Source of the DNA: Roseburia sp. 1XD42-69
GTDB lineage: Bacteria > Bacillota > Clostridia > Lachnospirales > Lachnospiraceae
DNA: 64,000 bases
NCBI RefSeq assembly: GCF_003612565.1
Contig: NZ_RAZG01000011.1
Location: 44,969-108,968 of the forward strand
Direction of reading: 5' to 3'
The notes below the pieces were generated by a model. The model ran no database searches. It was not told the DNA's origin and saw only the letters and a program-made list of their open reading frames with translations. The position numbers were made by a program, and so were the translations under genes. Each line of letters begins with the position of its first letter. The first letter of the stretch is position 1. Of the stretch, positions 29,928 to 38,141 are shown in pieces.

Positions 29928-31223
29928 TTATAATTCATCTATTAGAGAAATAATATCCTTTATGGGCATCAGCCTGTCGTCCACTTCCTTTGCCCTGTGG
30001 TATTTTAAAATATCCACGGCAGTCTGCTGCATGGCAGGGAATGCGCTTCTGGTAAGCTGGTTTGCATATATGGCAATATTTACCCCATGCTCCGCCAGCT
30101 CCTCCTCCGTAATGACATTATAAGATGTGGGCACCACCACAATCGGCGTCTCTTTATCCTCTTCCCTGAATTTATCACAAAATTCAAGAATCTCATCCGG
30201 CTCCTTTTTCCGGCTGTGAATCATAATCCCATCCGCCCCGGCATCCCGGAAAGCCTTAGCCCTTTTCAGCGCATCTTCCATGCCCCGCTCTAAAATCAAA
30301 CTCTCGATTCTGGCAATTATCATAAAGTCATCTGAGAGCTGTACCTTTTTTCCTGCTTTTATTTTCTCACAGAAATTTTCTATGGTTTCCTGGGTCTGCT
30401 CCACCTCTGTGCCGAAGAGAGAATTTTTCTTAAGGCCGGTTTTATCCTCAATAATCACAGCGGAAACTCCCATACGCTCCAGCGTCCTTACCAGATACAC
30501 AAAATGCTCTGTCATTCCGCCGGTATCTCCGTCAAAAATAATGGGCTTGGTGGTAACTTCCATCACATCGTCAATGGTTCTGCACCGGGATGTAATATCC
30601 ACCAGCTCTATGTCCGGTTTCCCTTTTGCGGTAGAATCGCAGAGGGAACTAATCCACATAGCCTGGAACTGATCATACTCACCGTCGTGCTCCACCACAG
30701 TCTTCTCCACAATCAAACCTGTAAGGCCGCTGTGAACTTCCATTGCCTTTACAATGGGGCATAATTTTAAAAATTGTTTCAATCTTCCCCGGCGGTACTC
30801 CGGCATGGCTAGCTGCTCATTTTCACACATGTCAATGTGCCTGATTTTTTCACTGCGTGTGTAAGGAACATCTACAATCTGCCCTCCGTACTCCGCCAGA
30901 AGAGATGCCACGTTGTTTCGGATTGCCCGCATAGAGCCTCCCTTCCAGTTATCCCCATGAATGACATAATCCGGTTTTAATTCATGTATCACGGCATCAT
31001 ACATAATCTCTTTTTGAATAATTACCTTGGAAACACCCTCGATATTTTTTGCCATCTCCACCCGCTCTTCCAGGGTAACTGTAGGGAATTTATTAAAACG
31101 GATCATGGACTCATCACTGAGCACCCCGATAATTACCTCTCCGTATTTTTTTGCCTCATTTATAATGTTCAAATGCCCTTCATGAATCACACTGGTACAA
31201 AAGCATGTATAAACTGTTTTCAT
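29928..31223 (-). CDS. aepX: Cytidylyltransferase-phosphoenolpyruvate mutase fusion
   Basis: Residues 1-140 are a cytidylyltransferase-like domain (TSVIHEGHLNII, with the HxGH-type HEGH at 14-17, and VIHGDNWKGG). Residues about 155-431 are PEP mutase: MEVHSGLTGLIVEK and the diagnostic EDKTGLKKNS at 259-268. PEP mutase isomerises PEP to phosphonopyruvate, the entry step to nearly all natural phosphonates. The fused domain may activate the final phosphonate as a CMP ester. GGAGC before the start. Followed by aepY after 23 bp. Confidence 0.95.
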   Translation of the reverse strand: MKTVYTCFCTSVIHEGHLNIINEAKKYGEVIIGVLSDESMIRFNKFPTVTLEERVEMAKNIEGVSKVIIQKEIMYDAVIHELKPDYVIHGDNWKGGSMRAIRNNVASLLAEYGGQIVDVPYTRSEKIRHIDMCENEQLAMPEYRRGRLKQFLKLCPIVKAMEVHSGLTGLIVEKTVVEHDGEYDQFQAMWISSLCDSTAKGKPDIELVDITSRCRTIDDVMEVTTKPIIFDGDTGGMTEHFVYLVRTLERMGVSAVIIEDKTGLKKNSLFGTEVEQTQETIENFCEKIKAGKKVQLSDDFMIIARIESLILERGMEDALKRAKAFRDAGADGIMIHSRKKEPDEILEFCDKFREEDKETPIVVVPTSYNVITEEELAEHGVNIAIYANQLTRSAFPAMQQTAVDILKYHRAKEVDDRLMPIKDIISLIDEL

Positions 31224-31234
31224 TCGTTTGCTCC

Positions 31235-32410
31235 TTATATGTTTTTCTCAATAATATTTTTCACGATAAACTCCGCCACCTCATCTATTTCCTGAAAGGC
31301 AACTTTTTTTACCAAATCCACCCCAAAGGCTTTCTTTACCTTTTCTAACAGTTCATCAGTATACGTCAGGGTTCCCCCGGAAATATCCTCTATTCCGTCC
31401 AGATAAATGGATTCCCTGTTCTTTTGTTCCATGATTTTAAAGTCGAAATAGTCTTCACATATGTAGGAGGACACCTGCTCTTTGGCTCCGTCGATGATAA
31501 CCGGATATCCCCCGATTTCCCCAAAGACTCCGGGGCAGTGAAGCTTTACTTTCTCCCCGTCTCTTACGGCAGATAAAATCCCCTGGATAATCTCAAAATT
31601 GCTGGAAGCGTTCATCATATTCCGCTTTGCGTCCACAGGCATTTTAATGCCGCATCCCGCCACAATTTCTTTTCTGTCCACATCCAGTTTTTTCCCCTGG
31701 TATCTCACATCCATCAGCATATCCACCCCTTCGGTATGGCCTTCCTTGCTGATGACAACGTCATGGAAATGGGACACTGCAAAAGTGATATCAATGTTCC
31801 AGTAATCCTCTATTCCATATTTTTCAGAAATGGCAAATTTAAATCTGGGAATGAGATGGTTGATATTTCCGCTGCCAAAATCAGGATAAGCTTTTCCTGC
31901 GGATTTCAACCAGGGAATCACTGCGTCAGAATAAGAAGTATTGATCACAACAGCGAAAGATTCCGCCTGTTCGTAAGCCTCCATAATATTTTTTGTATAC
32001 TTAATGGAAAGAGGGCTCCATATTCCGTAGGCCCGCACATTGGCCCAGGAAATACTCCCGTATTTAAGCCCCGCATAGGCGCGGCTGCTGTTCACGATTA
32101 TGTCCGGCTGAAAATCTCTGATGGCATCTGCAATGGAGGGAACATGGTTTAAGTCCACCCCGCCGATGACCTTTACCCTGCTTCGATTCTGCCCTCGGAT
32201 AAGGGATGCCACACGGACAATATTTACATCCGACTGCATTTTCTCCTCATTGCGCCCCACAACACAGATTTCCATTCCTTCATCCTTTGAAGACATAAGA
32301 TAATCCAGAAGATAATTGCCTACACTGCCCAGGCCAATAATCATAATCCTGGCTTTTCTGCCTTTTAACTCCTCCCGAAGCCTGTTTAATTTATCATCTA
32401 AATGTGTCAT
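31235..32410 (-). CDS. NAD(P)-binding Rossmann oxidoreductase of unknown substrate
   Basis: The N-terminal region carries RIMIIGLGSVGNYLLDYL (GxGxxG), then CVVGRNEEKM and PDIIVNSSRAYAG, a saccharopine-dehydrogenase or homospermidine-synthase-like layout. The C-terminal half (HLIPRFKFAISEKYGIEDYWNIDITFAVSHFHDVV and CPGVFGEIGGYPVIIDGA) is not one I can place. The start ATG at 32410 is preceded by AGGAG. It lies between PEP mutase and a nucleotidyltransferase. Reduction of phosphonoacetaldehyde or a later phosphonate intermediate is a context guess only. Confidence 0.7.
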   Translation of the reverse strand: MTHLDDKLNRLREELKGRKARIMIIGLGSVGNYLLDYLMSSKDEGMEICVVGRNEEKMQSDVNIVRVASLIRGQNRSRVKVIGGVDLNHVPSIADAIRDFQPDIIVNSSRAYAGLKYGSISWANVRAYGIWSPLSIKYTKNIMEAYEQAESFAVVINTSYSDAVIPWLKSAGKAYPDFGSGNINHLIPRFKFAISEKYGIEDYWNIDITFAVSHFHDVVISKEGHTEGVDMLMDVRYQGKKLDVDRKEIVAGCGIKMPVDAKRNMMNASSNFEIIQGILSAVRDGEKVKLHCPGVFGEIGGYPVIIDGAKEQVSSYICEDYFDFKIMEQKNRESIYLDGIEDISGGTLTYTDELLEKVKKAFGVDLVKKVAFQEIDEVAEFIVKNIIEKNI

Positions 32411-33161
32411 TTCTGTTCTCCTCATTTTCGATTTTCAAAAAATCATCTACAGTATTGCAGTTTATCCATTTTTTAAACTCTATAAGCTCATACCCTTCTT
32501 TGTCAATTCCATCAAAATACTCCTGGACAAATTTAAGATTCGTCTCTTTCCACTCCTCTTCTGTAAGACTGTCCATCACATGTAAAACCCTTTTGCGTGA
32601 TACAAATTTCCAAATCTGTCCGGAATTAAAAATCCCCCGGAAAGGTTGTCCAATTTCAAGGAGGGAGTGACTGGTATCAAATATGTAATGGATATGATAA
32701 TTCCTGTCATAGTAAAAGGCCACGGATTTGCTCGCCAGCACAGGCTCTCTGCTGCAGGTTATCACATCCCTCCTGCAGTCCCATACCCTGGTATAGTCCT
32801 CTCCGTCCACCCACAGGTCGCCTTCCGCAAAAACCACCTCATCAAATTCCATGTTTTTTATGGCCAAAAGCCCCATATAAAGGCTGTACCCTGACCCGTA
32901 CTCTTCAAATTTTTCATTTTTTACAAGCAAAATCTTATCCTGAAATTCACCAAATTTACTGTCAATGGTTTCCTTTAATTCCTCAAATAAAAATCCCCCC
33001 ACAATCACAAATTTATCCGCCTGGGGATTGCCTTTTAAAATCCGGTATAACAAAGACTCCCGGATATCCTTTTCATAGTAAATGCATTTTAAGCAGGAGC
33101 GGCCTATAGACTGGCTGAATCTGGTGGATAATCCTGCCACCGTAACAATTAAAACTCTCAC
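32394..33161 (-). CDS. LicC/MobA-like nucleotidyltransferase
   Basis: Starts VRVLIVTVAGLSTRFSQS (AGLSTRF, residues 9-15, a variant of the AGxGTR nucleotide-binding loop) and contains VVFAEGDLWVDGEDY, an acidic metal site. These are features of small-molecule cytidylyl- or nucleotidyltransferases such as LicC, and a LicC-like enzyme is known to activate 2-aminoethylphosphonate. The GTG at 33161 is chosen because AAAGGAG precedes it and it overlaps the upstream stop (GTGA). Possible product: a CMP-activated phosphonate or alcohol phosphate. PEP mutase also carries a cytidylyltransferase domain, so specificity is open. Confidence 0.65.
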   Translation of the reverse strand: MRVLIVTVAGLSTRFSQSIGRSCLKCIYYEKDIRESLLYRILKGNPQADKFVIVGGFLFEELKETIDSKFGEFQDKILLVKNEKFEEYGSGYSLYMGLLAIKNMEFDEVVFAEGDLWVDGEDYTRVWDCRRDVITCSREPVLASKSVAFYYDRNYHIHYIFDTSHSLLEIGQPFRGIFNSGQIWKFVSRKRVLHVMDSLTEEEWKETNLKFVQEYFDGIDKEGYELIEFKKWINCNTVDDFLKIENEENRNDTFR

Positions 33162-34150
33162 TTTGCCAACTCCTTTACACACATCTCAATTCCCGCATCC
33201 AGGGTCACTGCCGGGGCCCATCCTGTTCTCTCTCTGATTTTTTCCGTATTTAAAACCCTTCTCTCAGGGTCTGACTCTCTGTAGCCTTTAAAGATAATCT
33301 GAGGATTGTCTATCCCAAGTTTCTTCCCGCAGAGTTTTACCAAATCTATAATAGAAATCTCTTCCTCTGTGGCCACATTATATACGGAGCCATCCAAAGC
33401 CTCCTCCGCCTGGGTTAAGGCAATTACCGCCGAACAGCTGTCCTCATTGTACAAAAAGGTTCTCTTGTTCACCTTTGAATTTTCCAAAAGCTCCACACTT
33501 CCCTTTTCTTTTAATTCATGGAGAATGTGAGGGATAATATGTTTGGGATACAGTTCGTTTTTGCTGTAAACATTTGCAAAACGGATAGAGCACCCCTTTA
33601 TTTTATGTTCCATCACAGCGTCTTTCATAAAAAACTCCGTGAGAAGTTTCCCTGTGGCATAGCTGGTTCGCTGGCTGTGCTCCGCATTGGCCATAGTGAT
33701 AAAATCAGACTCCCTCACTCCCCCGTCTGCGCTCCAGGAGTTCATGGAATATACTTCTGAGGTGGAACAGTTGATATAAATCTCCGCCCCCGCTTCTATG
33801 GCCTGATCCAAAAATGCTTTCATTCCCAAAACATTTGTCTCAAAGGTGCGGTTTACATAATAAAAATGCTCTGTGTGAACTACAGCCGCACAGTTAATAT
33901 AAATCAACCGGCTGTAATCAGTTTTCATCTCTTTTACTTTCGCCTTAAGCCTGTCCATCTGTTCTGCATTGTTGATATCATACTCAAAAAATTCAAAATC
34001 CGGCTTGTCCAAAACATCTTCCACCGTATGTAAGGAAGAGGCAAAGAAATTGTCAAACCCAATCACATGATTCTCTTTTCCCACTAACTGTCTGACCAGT
34101 TCATTCCCTGTCATGCCTGTCACGCCGCTGATTACATATAAATCTTTCAT
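33158..34150 (-). CDS. Extended SDR NAD-dependent epimerase/dehydratase
   Basis: Typical extended short-chain dehydrogenase: GVTGMTGNE loop at residues 8-16, INCAAVVHTEHFYYVNRTFETNVLGMKAFLD, NCSTSEVYSMNSW, and the catalytic YATGK tyrosine-lysine pair near 167. RFANVYSK and KRTFLYNEDSCSAVIAL follow. Family members act on nucleotide sugars or on hydroxy-phosphonates. It shares the phosphonate operon, but the substrate cannot be read from sequence. Confidence 0.85.
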   Translation of the reverse strand: MKDLYVISGVTGMTGNELVRQLVGKENHVIGFDNFFASSLHTVEDVLDKPDFEFFEYDINNAEQMDRLKAKVKEMKTDYSRLIYINCAAVVHTEHFYYVNRTFETNVLGMKAFLDQAIEAGAEIYINCSTSEVYSMNSWSADGGVRESDFITMANAEHSQRTSYATGKLLTEFFMKDAVMEHKIKGCSIRFANVYSKNELYPKHIIPHILHELKEKGSVELLENSKVNKRTFLYNEDSCSAVIALTQAEEALDGSVYNVATEEEISIIDLVKLCGKKLGIDNPQIIFKGYRESDPERRVLNTEKIRERTGWAPAVTLDAGIEMCVKELAK

Positions 34151-34154
34151 ATCA

Positions 34155-34871
34155 TTACACTCCTGACTCTAAACGCTCTCTGTAAAAATCATCCACCTGC
34201 CCATGGTAAGACGCCTGCTCTTTTCCGATATCATAGGGCACCTTCCTCATATCCACCTGCCCTGTGCCCGTATTTAAGATACAATACTGGGCCATAGGAT
34301 TTAAATTCCTGGGCTGTCCCACAGACCCCGGATTAATAAAAACCGTCTTTTTCTTATTCCGCATCTTGGGATTATCCGCCGGATAGAACACCTCAAAATA
34401 ATGGGGGAGATGGGAATGCCCGGAAAAGACATAGTCGTATTTTCCATATTCCGGGGAATCCTCCCCGGGGAATATGGACTTCCAGTAGTTATCCTCTAAA
34501 CTTCCATGGACAGCTAAACATCTCTTTTCTTCTAACATAAACTCTGACATTCCAGATGGATTTTGTATATTTTTCATATAATTCCAGGTGTTTTCATTTA
34601 ACACAGAATGGGTATACATTGCGCAAGCGCTGCCCCGTTTGGAAGAAAATCTGTCATAACTTTCCGTTATAATCGCCTGCTCATGGTTTCCTCTCAGATT
34701 GCTAAGAATGGGATATTTCAGGCTCTGAATCATTTCTATCACTTCGTTGGAATGCATTCCATAATCAATCAAATCCCCCAGGAACACAGCCCCCTCAATC
34801 ATGTCATCTTTCAGGGAATCCATAACCCTTAAAAAAGCTTCTCTATTGCCATGGATGTCCGATATTACCAC
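34155..34871 (-). CDS. Metallophosphoesterase (YfcE/MJ0936-like)
   Basis: Calcineurin-like phosphoesterase motifs are all present: VISDIHGN, FLGDLIDYG, LRGNHEQA, HGSLEDNYW and FSGHSHLPHY. 238 residues. The frame recorded here begins at a GTG (34871), giving MVISDIHG. Family members usually have two or three residues before that valine (MxIVVISDIHG), and the GTG lacks a well-spaced ribosome binding site. Translation might begin at a non-standard ATC or ATA just upstream, 6 nt after GGGGGG. First gene of the phosphonate operon. Substrate unknown. Confidence 0.85.
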   Translation of the reverse strand: MVISDIHGNREAFLRVMDSLKDDMIEGAVFLGDLIDYGMHSNEVIEMIQSLKYPILSNLRGNHEQAIITESYDRFSSKRGSACAMYTHSVLNENTWNYMKNIQNPSGMSEFMLEEKRCLAVHGSLEDNYWKSIFPGEDSPEYGKYDYVFSGHSHLPHYFEVFYPADNPKMRNKKKTVFINPGSVGQPRNLNPMAQYCILNTGTGQVDMRKVPYDIGKEQASYHGQVDDFYRERLESGV

Positions 34872-34922
34872 TATCCTGATATAAATCCCCCCATATACTC
34901 TAAAACTTTATTAACTTAAATA

Positions 34923-34951
34923 ATCATAACCTCTTTTTCTTTAAAAGTCAA
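34923..34951 (-). promoter_or_regulatory. Promoter of the phosphonate/glycosyltransferase operon
   Basis: Minus-strand TTGACT (34946-34951) and TATGAT (34923-34928) with a 17-bp spacer, about 50 bp before the metallophosphoesterase gene. It follows directly after the terminator of the large upstream operon and probably drives 34871 down to 21673. Confidence 0.75.
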
Positions 34952-35003
34952 CAAAGGCTGGCTGCTACCGCTGTTAATCCACAGTTTTTAAATATTAAAT
35001 GAC

Positions 35004-35047
35004 AGCCCCTGCCTTCGCCTTTACATATCCATGCGAAGGCAGGAGCT
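35004..35047 (-). terminator. Terminator of the large leftward glycan operon
   Basis: An 11-bp perfect stem (CCTGCCTTCGC, 35008-35018, with GCGAAGGCAGG, 35033-35043). The following minus-strand sequence is moderately T-rich. It separates the 35059-57032 genes from the phosphonate operon promoter. Confidence 0.7.
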
Positions 35048-35058
35048 GCCATATCCAT

Positions 35059-35439
35059 TCATTCTAATATATTCTTCTTCACTTCCCCATACCCATCATC
35101 TGTTTCAAACAAATATTCCGCTATCACTTCCATCAGTGCAAAGTCATTTTCATGATCCAAGTCCAAAATCCCCGTATCCTTCATCTCAATACACTCACAG
35201 TATCCGTCTAAAACACCTTTCCCCGTCAAGAGATATTCAGGATTATATGCATAAAGGGAAGCATTCATATCAAAAACTTCCGGTGCCTGCTGCCTTGCTG
35301 TAAAATCTGATTCAATCACTTTTTTAAACCCATGCTCTGTGCGTTTCAGCTGGTTAAAATAGGGATTGCGCCTGGCATCCGTAACAGAAGTTGTCACGTC
35401 CGCATTTGTGTCCCAGTGTTTCTTTATGAGATTTTCCAA
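35059..35439 (-). pseudogene. 5'-truncated CMP-sugar (acylneuraminate) synthetase
   Basis: The remaining 126 residues match the C-terminal half of NeuA/LegF-type enzymes: DVTTSVTDARRNPYFNQLKR, SDFTARQQAPEVFDMNASLYAYN, and GILDLDHENDFALMEVIAEYL. The N-terminal nucleotide-binding part (ARGGSKG...KN) is missing. The open frame begins at a TTG with no ribosome binding site, inside the overlapping remnant of the previous gene. It has very likely lost function through a deletion. Two intact NeuA-type genes exist at 46095 and 50560. Confidence 0.8.
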
Positions 35440-35843
35440 TTTATATATTGAATCACAGCATTATATCTTAAAGGACATGCCACGTAATATACGGCATTTT
35501 TCGTTAAGTCCAATGCACACGCCCTTTTTAACTGCCCCAAAGAACAAATTGGTTTTTCTATAAAAAAATGGCGGCCAAATCCGGACAGCTTTTCTAACGT
35601 TTCCAAATGCAGCGCCGTGGGGTTTGTGATAAAAAACACATCATAAACTTTTTTCATTTCACTGCAGTCCTTATAGACATTGCAGATACCAAGACACTCT
35701 GTCTCTTTTGTATCGTAATCCCCGTGTCTTAAAGCATCTATTCTCAGGTAAATGTTTCGCTTTTCACAAACCTTTTTTAAATTTCGTATATGGCGCTTTG
35801 CAATCGCGCCCACTCCAACAAAACATACATTCAGTTCTGTCAT
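35424..35843 (-). pseudogene. 3'-truncated Gfo/Idh/MocA oxidoreductase
   Basis: 139 residues covering only the N-terminal NAD-binding domain: MTELNVCFVGVGAIAKRHIRNL, VFFITNPTALHLETLEKL, HFFIEKPICSLGQLK, and CPLRYNAVIQYI. Family members have 310-350 residues. The frame stops just after the point where sequence changes into the cytidylyltransferase remnant. The start overlaps the next upstream Gfo/Idh gene by 4 bp. A deletion probably removed its substrate-binding domain and the first half of the CMP-sugar synthetase. Confidence 0.8.
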
Positions 35844-36820
35844 CTTTCTCCCTCCAGGGAATCAATTAATTTCAAAGTTTCCATGTCTTCCTCAAATCCG
35901 TACAGCGGTTTTTTCCCCTGGAAAACAATATCAAAAAATTCCTTGATTTCATTTTTGTATGCATTTTCTGTAATAAAGGCTCTATAACCTTCCCTGTGTT
36001 CTTCCTTTTCGCATAATACGGCCTTTTTCAGTTCCTGTGCGTTAGCATCATACTCATACAGACCATCCGGCGTGCCGTCCCACCTCAGGTATTTATGTTC
36101 CCCGTAAACCTCCAGCCGCCTTACCGCTGCCGGAGAAACCACATCCACAACCAATATGCCTTTATTTCCACTCTCGTGGAAAAGCTGTATCAAATAATTA
36201 TCTTTATAATCAATAGGAAGGCCAGATATTTTGTCAGAGACAACATGATAATCTGTCACTTTCCCAAATGTTTTTATCATCCACGGAAGTTCAATTGCCA
36301 TGATTTCCCGGCATCCGTTCGTCCGTTTATCCCCCACAAAAAAGTCTTTGAAATTTTCCCAGTGATGCCAGTCAGGGAGGTATTGGCCCACATGGTAGAC
36401 ATAATTCCATTTTGTATTTTCATCTATGCAGCTGCGGATATAATTTATCTCTTCCCGGTACAAGAAGGTGGAAGATAAGAATAATTTGCACCCGTTTTCC
36501 TCTGCCGCCCTCATGTTTTCCTTATATCCGTCAGATACCAGATTTAGTTCTGTAAAGACATTCCATTTGTTGTGCAAACACTCTGCTATGATTTGGCGGT
36601 GGGATAAAGGAGCGGTACATACAAAGGCAGCGTCCACATGACATGTCTTTTCCATTTGACATATAGATTCTTCGCAACAGACCCCATACAAACTCCTTGC
36701 CTCTTCTCTCCGGTCCTGTCTTGCGTCAACGCCATATATCACAGCTTCCGGAAACAATTCCAGTATCAGCCTGATACGCCTTTTTCCCATGGAGCCAAGT
36801 CCAATCACTAAAATATTCAT
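35840..36820 (-). CDS. Gfo/Idh/MocA family oxidoreductase
   Basis: Complete 326-residue enzyme with MNILVIGLGSMGKRRIRLI (GxGxxG), DAAFVCTAPLSHRQII, and a substrate domain containing YHVGQYLPDWHHWENF. Strong paralogue of the 45050 protein, which shares the GQYLPDWH.WEN stretch and the GDxRTxGxREI block. Such proteins accompany nonulosonate pathways in several bacteria, where their substrate is uncertain. In Campylobacter, a ptm-type oxidoreductase is used for modified legionaminic acid. Confidence 0.85.
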   Translation of the reverse strand: MNILVIGLGSMGKRRIRLILELFPEAVIYGVDARQDRREEARSLYGVCCEESICQMEKTCHVDAAFVCTAPLSHRQIIAECLHNKWNVFTELNLVSDGYKENMRAAEENGCKLFLSSTFLYREEINYIRSCIDENTKWNYVYHVGQYLPDWHHWENFKDFFVGDKRTNGCREIMAIELPWMIKTFGKVTDYHVVSDKISGLPIDYKDNYLIQLFHESGNKGILVVDVVSPAAVRRLEVYGEHKYLRWDGTPDGLYEYDANAQELKKAVLCEKEEHREGYRAFITENAYKNEIKEFFDIVFQGKKPLYGFEEDMETLKLIDSLEGER

Positions 36821-36846
36821 TGCGTTATTCTCCCAAAATTTTACTC

Positions 36847-38022
36847 TTACATTTCTTGCGCATTCATATCATAAAACTTTTTCTTTAGGTCGATATTGCC
36901 TGCTTTTACCGTGTCCACTATTTTTTTAGCTATCCGCTCCCCCGCATGTCCGTCTCCATAAGGGCTTACCACATTCCGGCACAATGAGCGAAATTCCTGT
37001 GTCATTGCTTTCTTTATGGCACTGGATATGCTCCCGGCGTCTGTCTCACAGTTAATAATGCTCTCTGCCTGGAGCCTGCCTTTCTGCCTGTCCCCAATAT
37101 TTACTGTGGGAATTTGAAATCCCGGAGTCTCAATAATCCCGCTGGAGGAATTGCCTAAAACAAACCGGGCATGTTTCATAAGGGACAGATACCGCACCAT
37201 CCCAAGGGAAGCATACACATGCATATTGGAAATAGAAGTTTCTGTTTCTTCAAGGATTTTATTGATATAAGCCCCTCCTTGGTCCGCATTCGCCTTTGTG
37301 ACAATAAACTCTATTTCCGGAAACAATTTTATTGCTTTTAAAAATTCTTCCATCTGGTTTTGTGTGTTTCCATCATCTAAAGTAACAGGATGGTAAGTGC
37401 AAATGGCATATGTACATGGCGAAAGCCCAAGGCTCTTTAAAGCTTCCCCCTCAGGCATTGCGGCATTATTTAAAATATTATCCATACTGGTAGAGCCAAA
37501 ATTAAAGACACGTTCCGAATTTTCCCCTAACTGAATGACCCGCCTGTAACTCTCACGATTTGTAACAAAGTGAAGGTAACTCATTTTTGTAATAGAGTGG
37601 CGAATCCACTCGTCAATGGCCCCCTCCGTTGTATCTCCGCCGCAGAGGTGAAAAATAGGGGTATTGGTAATTCCTGCCGCAACAGCTATAGCTAACATCT
37701 CATATCTGTCACCAAGAATCACTATGGCAGAATATTTTTGTTCCATAAACAGACGGGCAAACTGCTTTAAGGTCTCTGCCTGGTTCATTGCAATATCAAT
37801 TGCCTCCCCTGTTTTTAATGGAATCTCTATCTCATGGTCAATGCGAAACTTAAAGTTAATGATTTCATCTATGGTGTGGCCAAATTCTTTCCTCAAATGT
37901 GTTCCGGTGACAACCAACTCTGTTCTTAGATTTGTATTTTCGTATTCCCGCAGAACTTTTAAAACTGGCATTAACAGCCCAAACTCAGCTCTTGTGGAAG
38001 TGATAACGGCAATTTTCTTCAT
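36847..38022 (-). CDS. legG: UDP- or GDP-N-acetyl sugar 2-epimerase (hydrolysing)
   Basis: NeuC/LegG family: KKIAVITSTRAEFGLLMPVL, VVTGTHLRKEFG, AIVILGDRYEMLAIAVAAGITNTPIFHLCGGDTTEG (around residues 95-135), and FVLGNSSSGIIETPGFQIPTVNIGDRQKGR near 310. It releases the nucleotide and epimerises C2 to supply the 6-deoxy-diacetamido-mannose-type precursor of the synthase. The symbol legG (rather than neuC) follows from the neighbouring legB/legC/legH/legI genes. 391 residues is normal. Confidence 0.88.
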   Translation of the reverse strand: MKKIAVITSTRAEFGLLMPVLKVLREYENTNLRTELVVTGTHLRKEFGHTIDEIINFKFRIDHEIEIPLKTGEAIDIAMNQAETLKQFARLFMEQKYSAIVILGDRYEMLAIAVAAGITNTPIFHLCGGDTTEGAIDEWIRHSITKMSYLHFVTNRESYRRVIQLGENSERVFNFGSTSMDNILNNAAMPEGEALKSLGLSPCTYAICTYHPVTLDDGNTQNQMEEFLKAIKLFPEIEFIVTKANADQGGAYINKILEETETSISNMHVYASLGMVRYLSLMKHARFVLGNSSSGIIETPGFQIPTVNIGDRQKGRLQAESIINCETDAGSISSAIKKAMTQEFRSLCRNVVSPYGDGHAGERIAKKIVDTVKAGNIDLKKKFYDMNAQEM

Positions 38023-38141
38023 AAAGCTTACCCTTATCTACCTAATTTATGGCTTTTACCACAGGAACTCCAATTGTTTCCATCCCAAAATGCGCATGTA
38101 CAAATATAATCTTTTTCTCCATAAAATCACGGCTCATGCAC

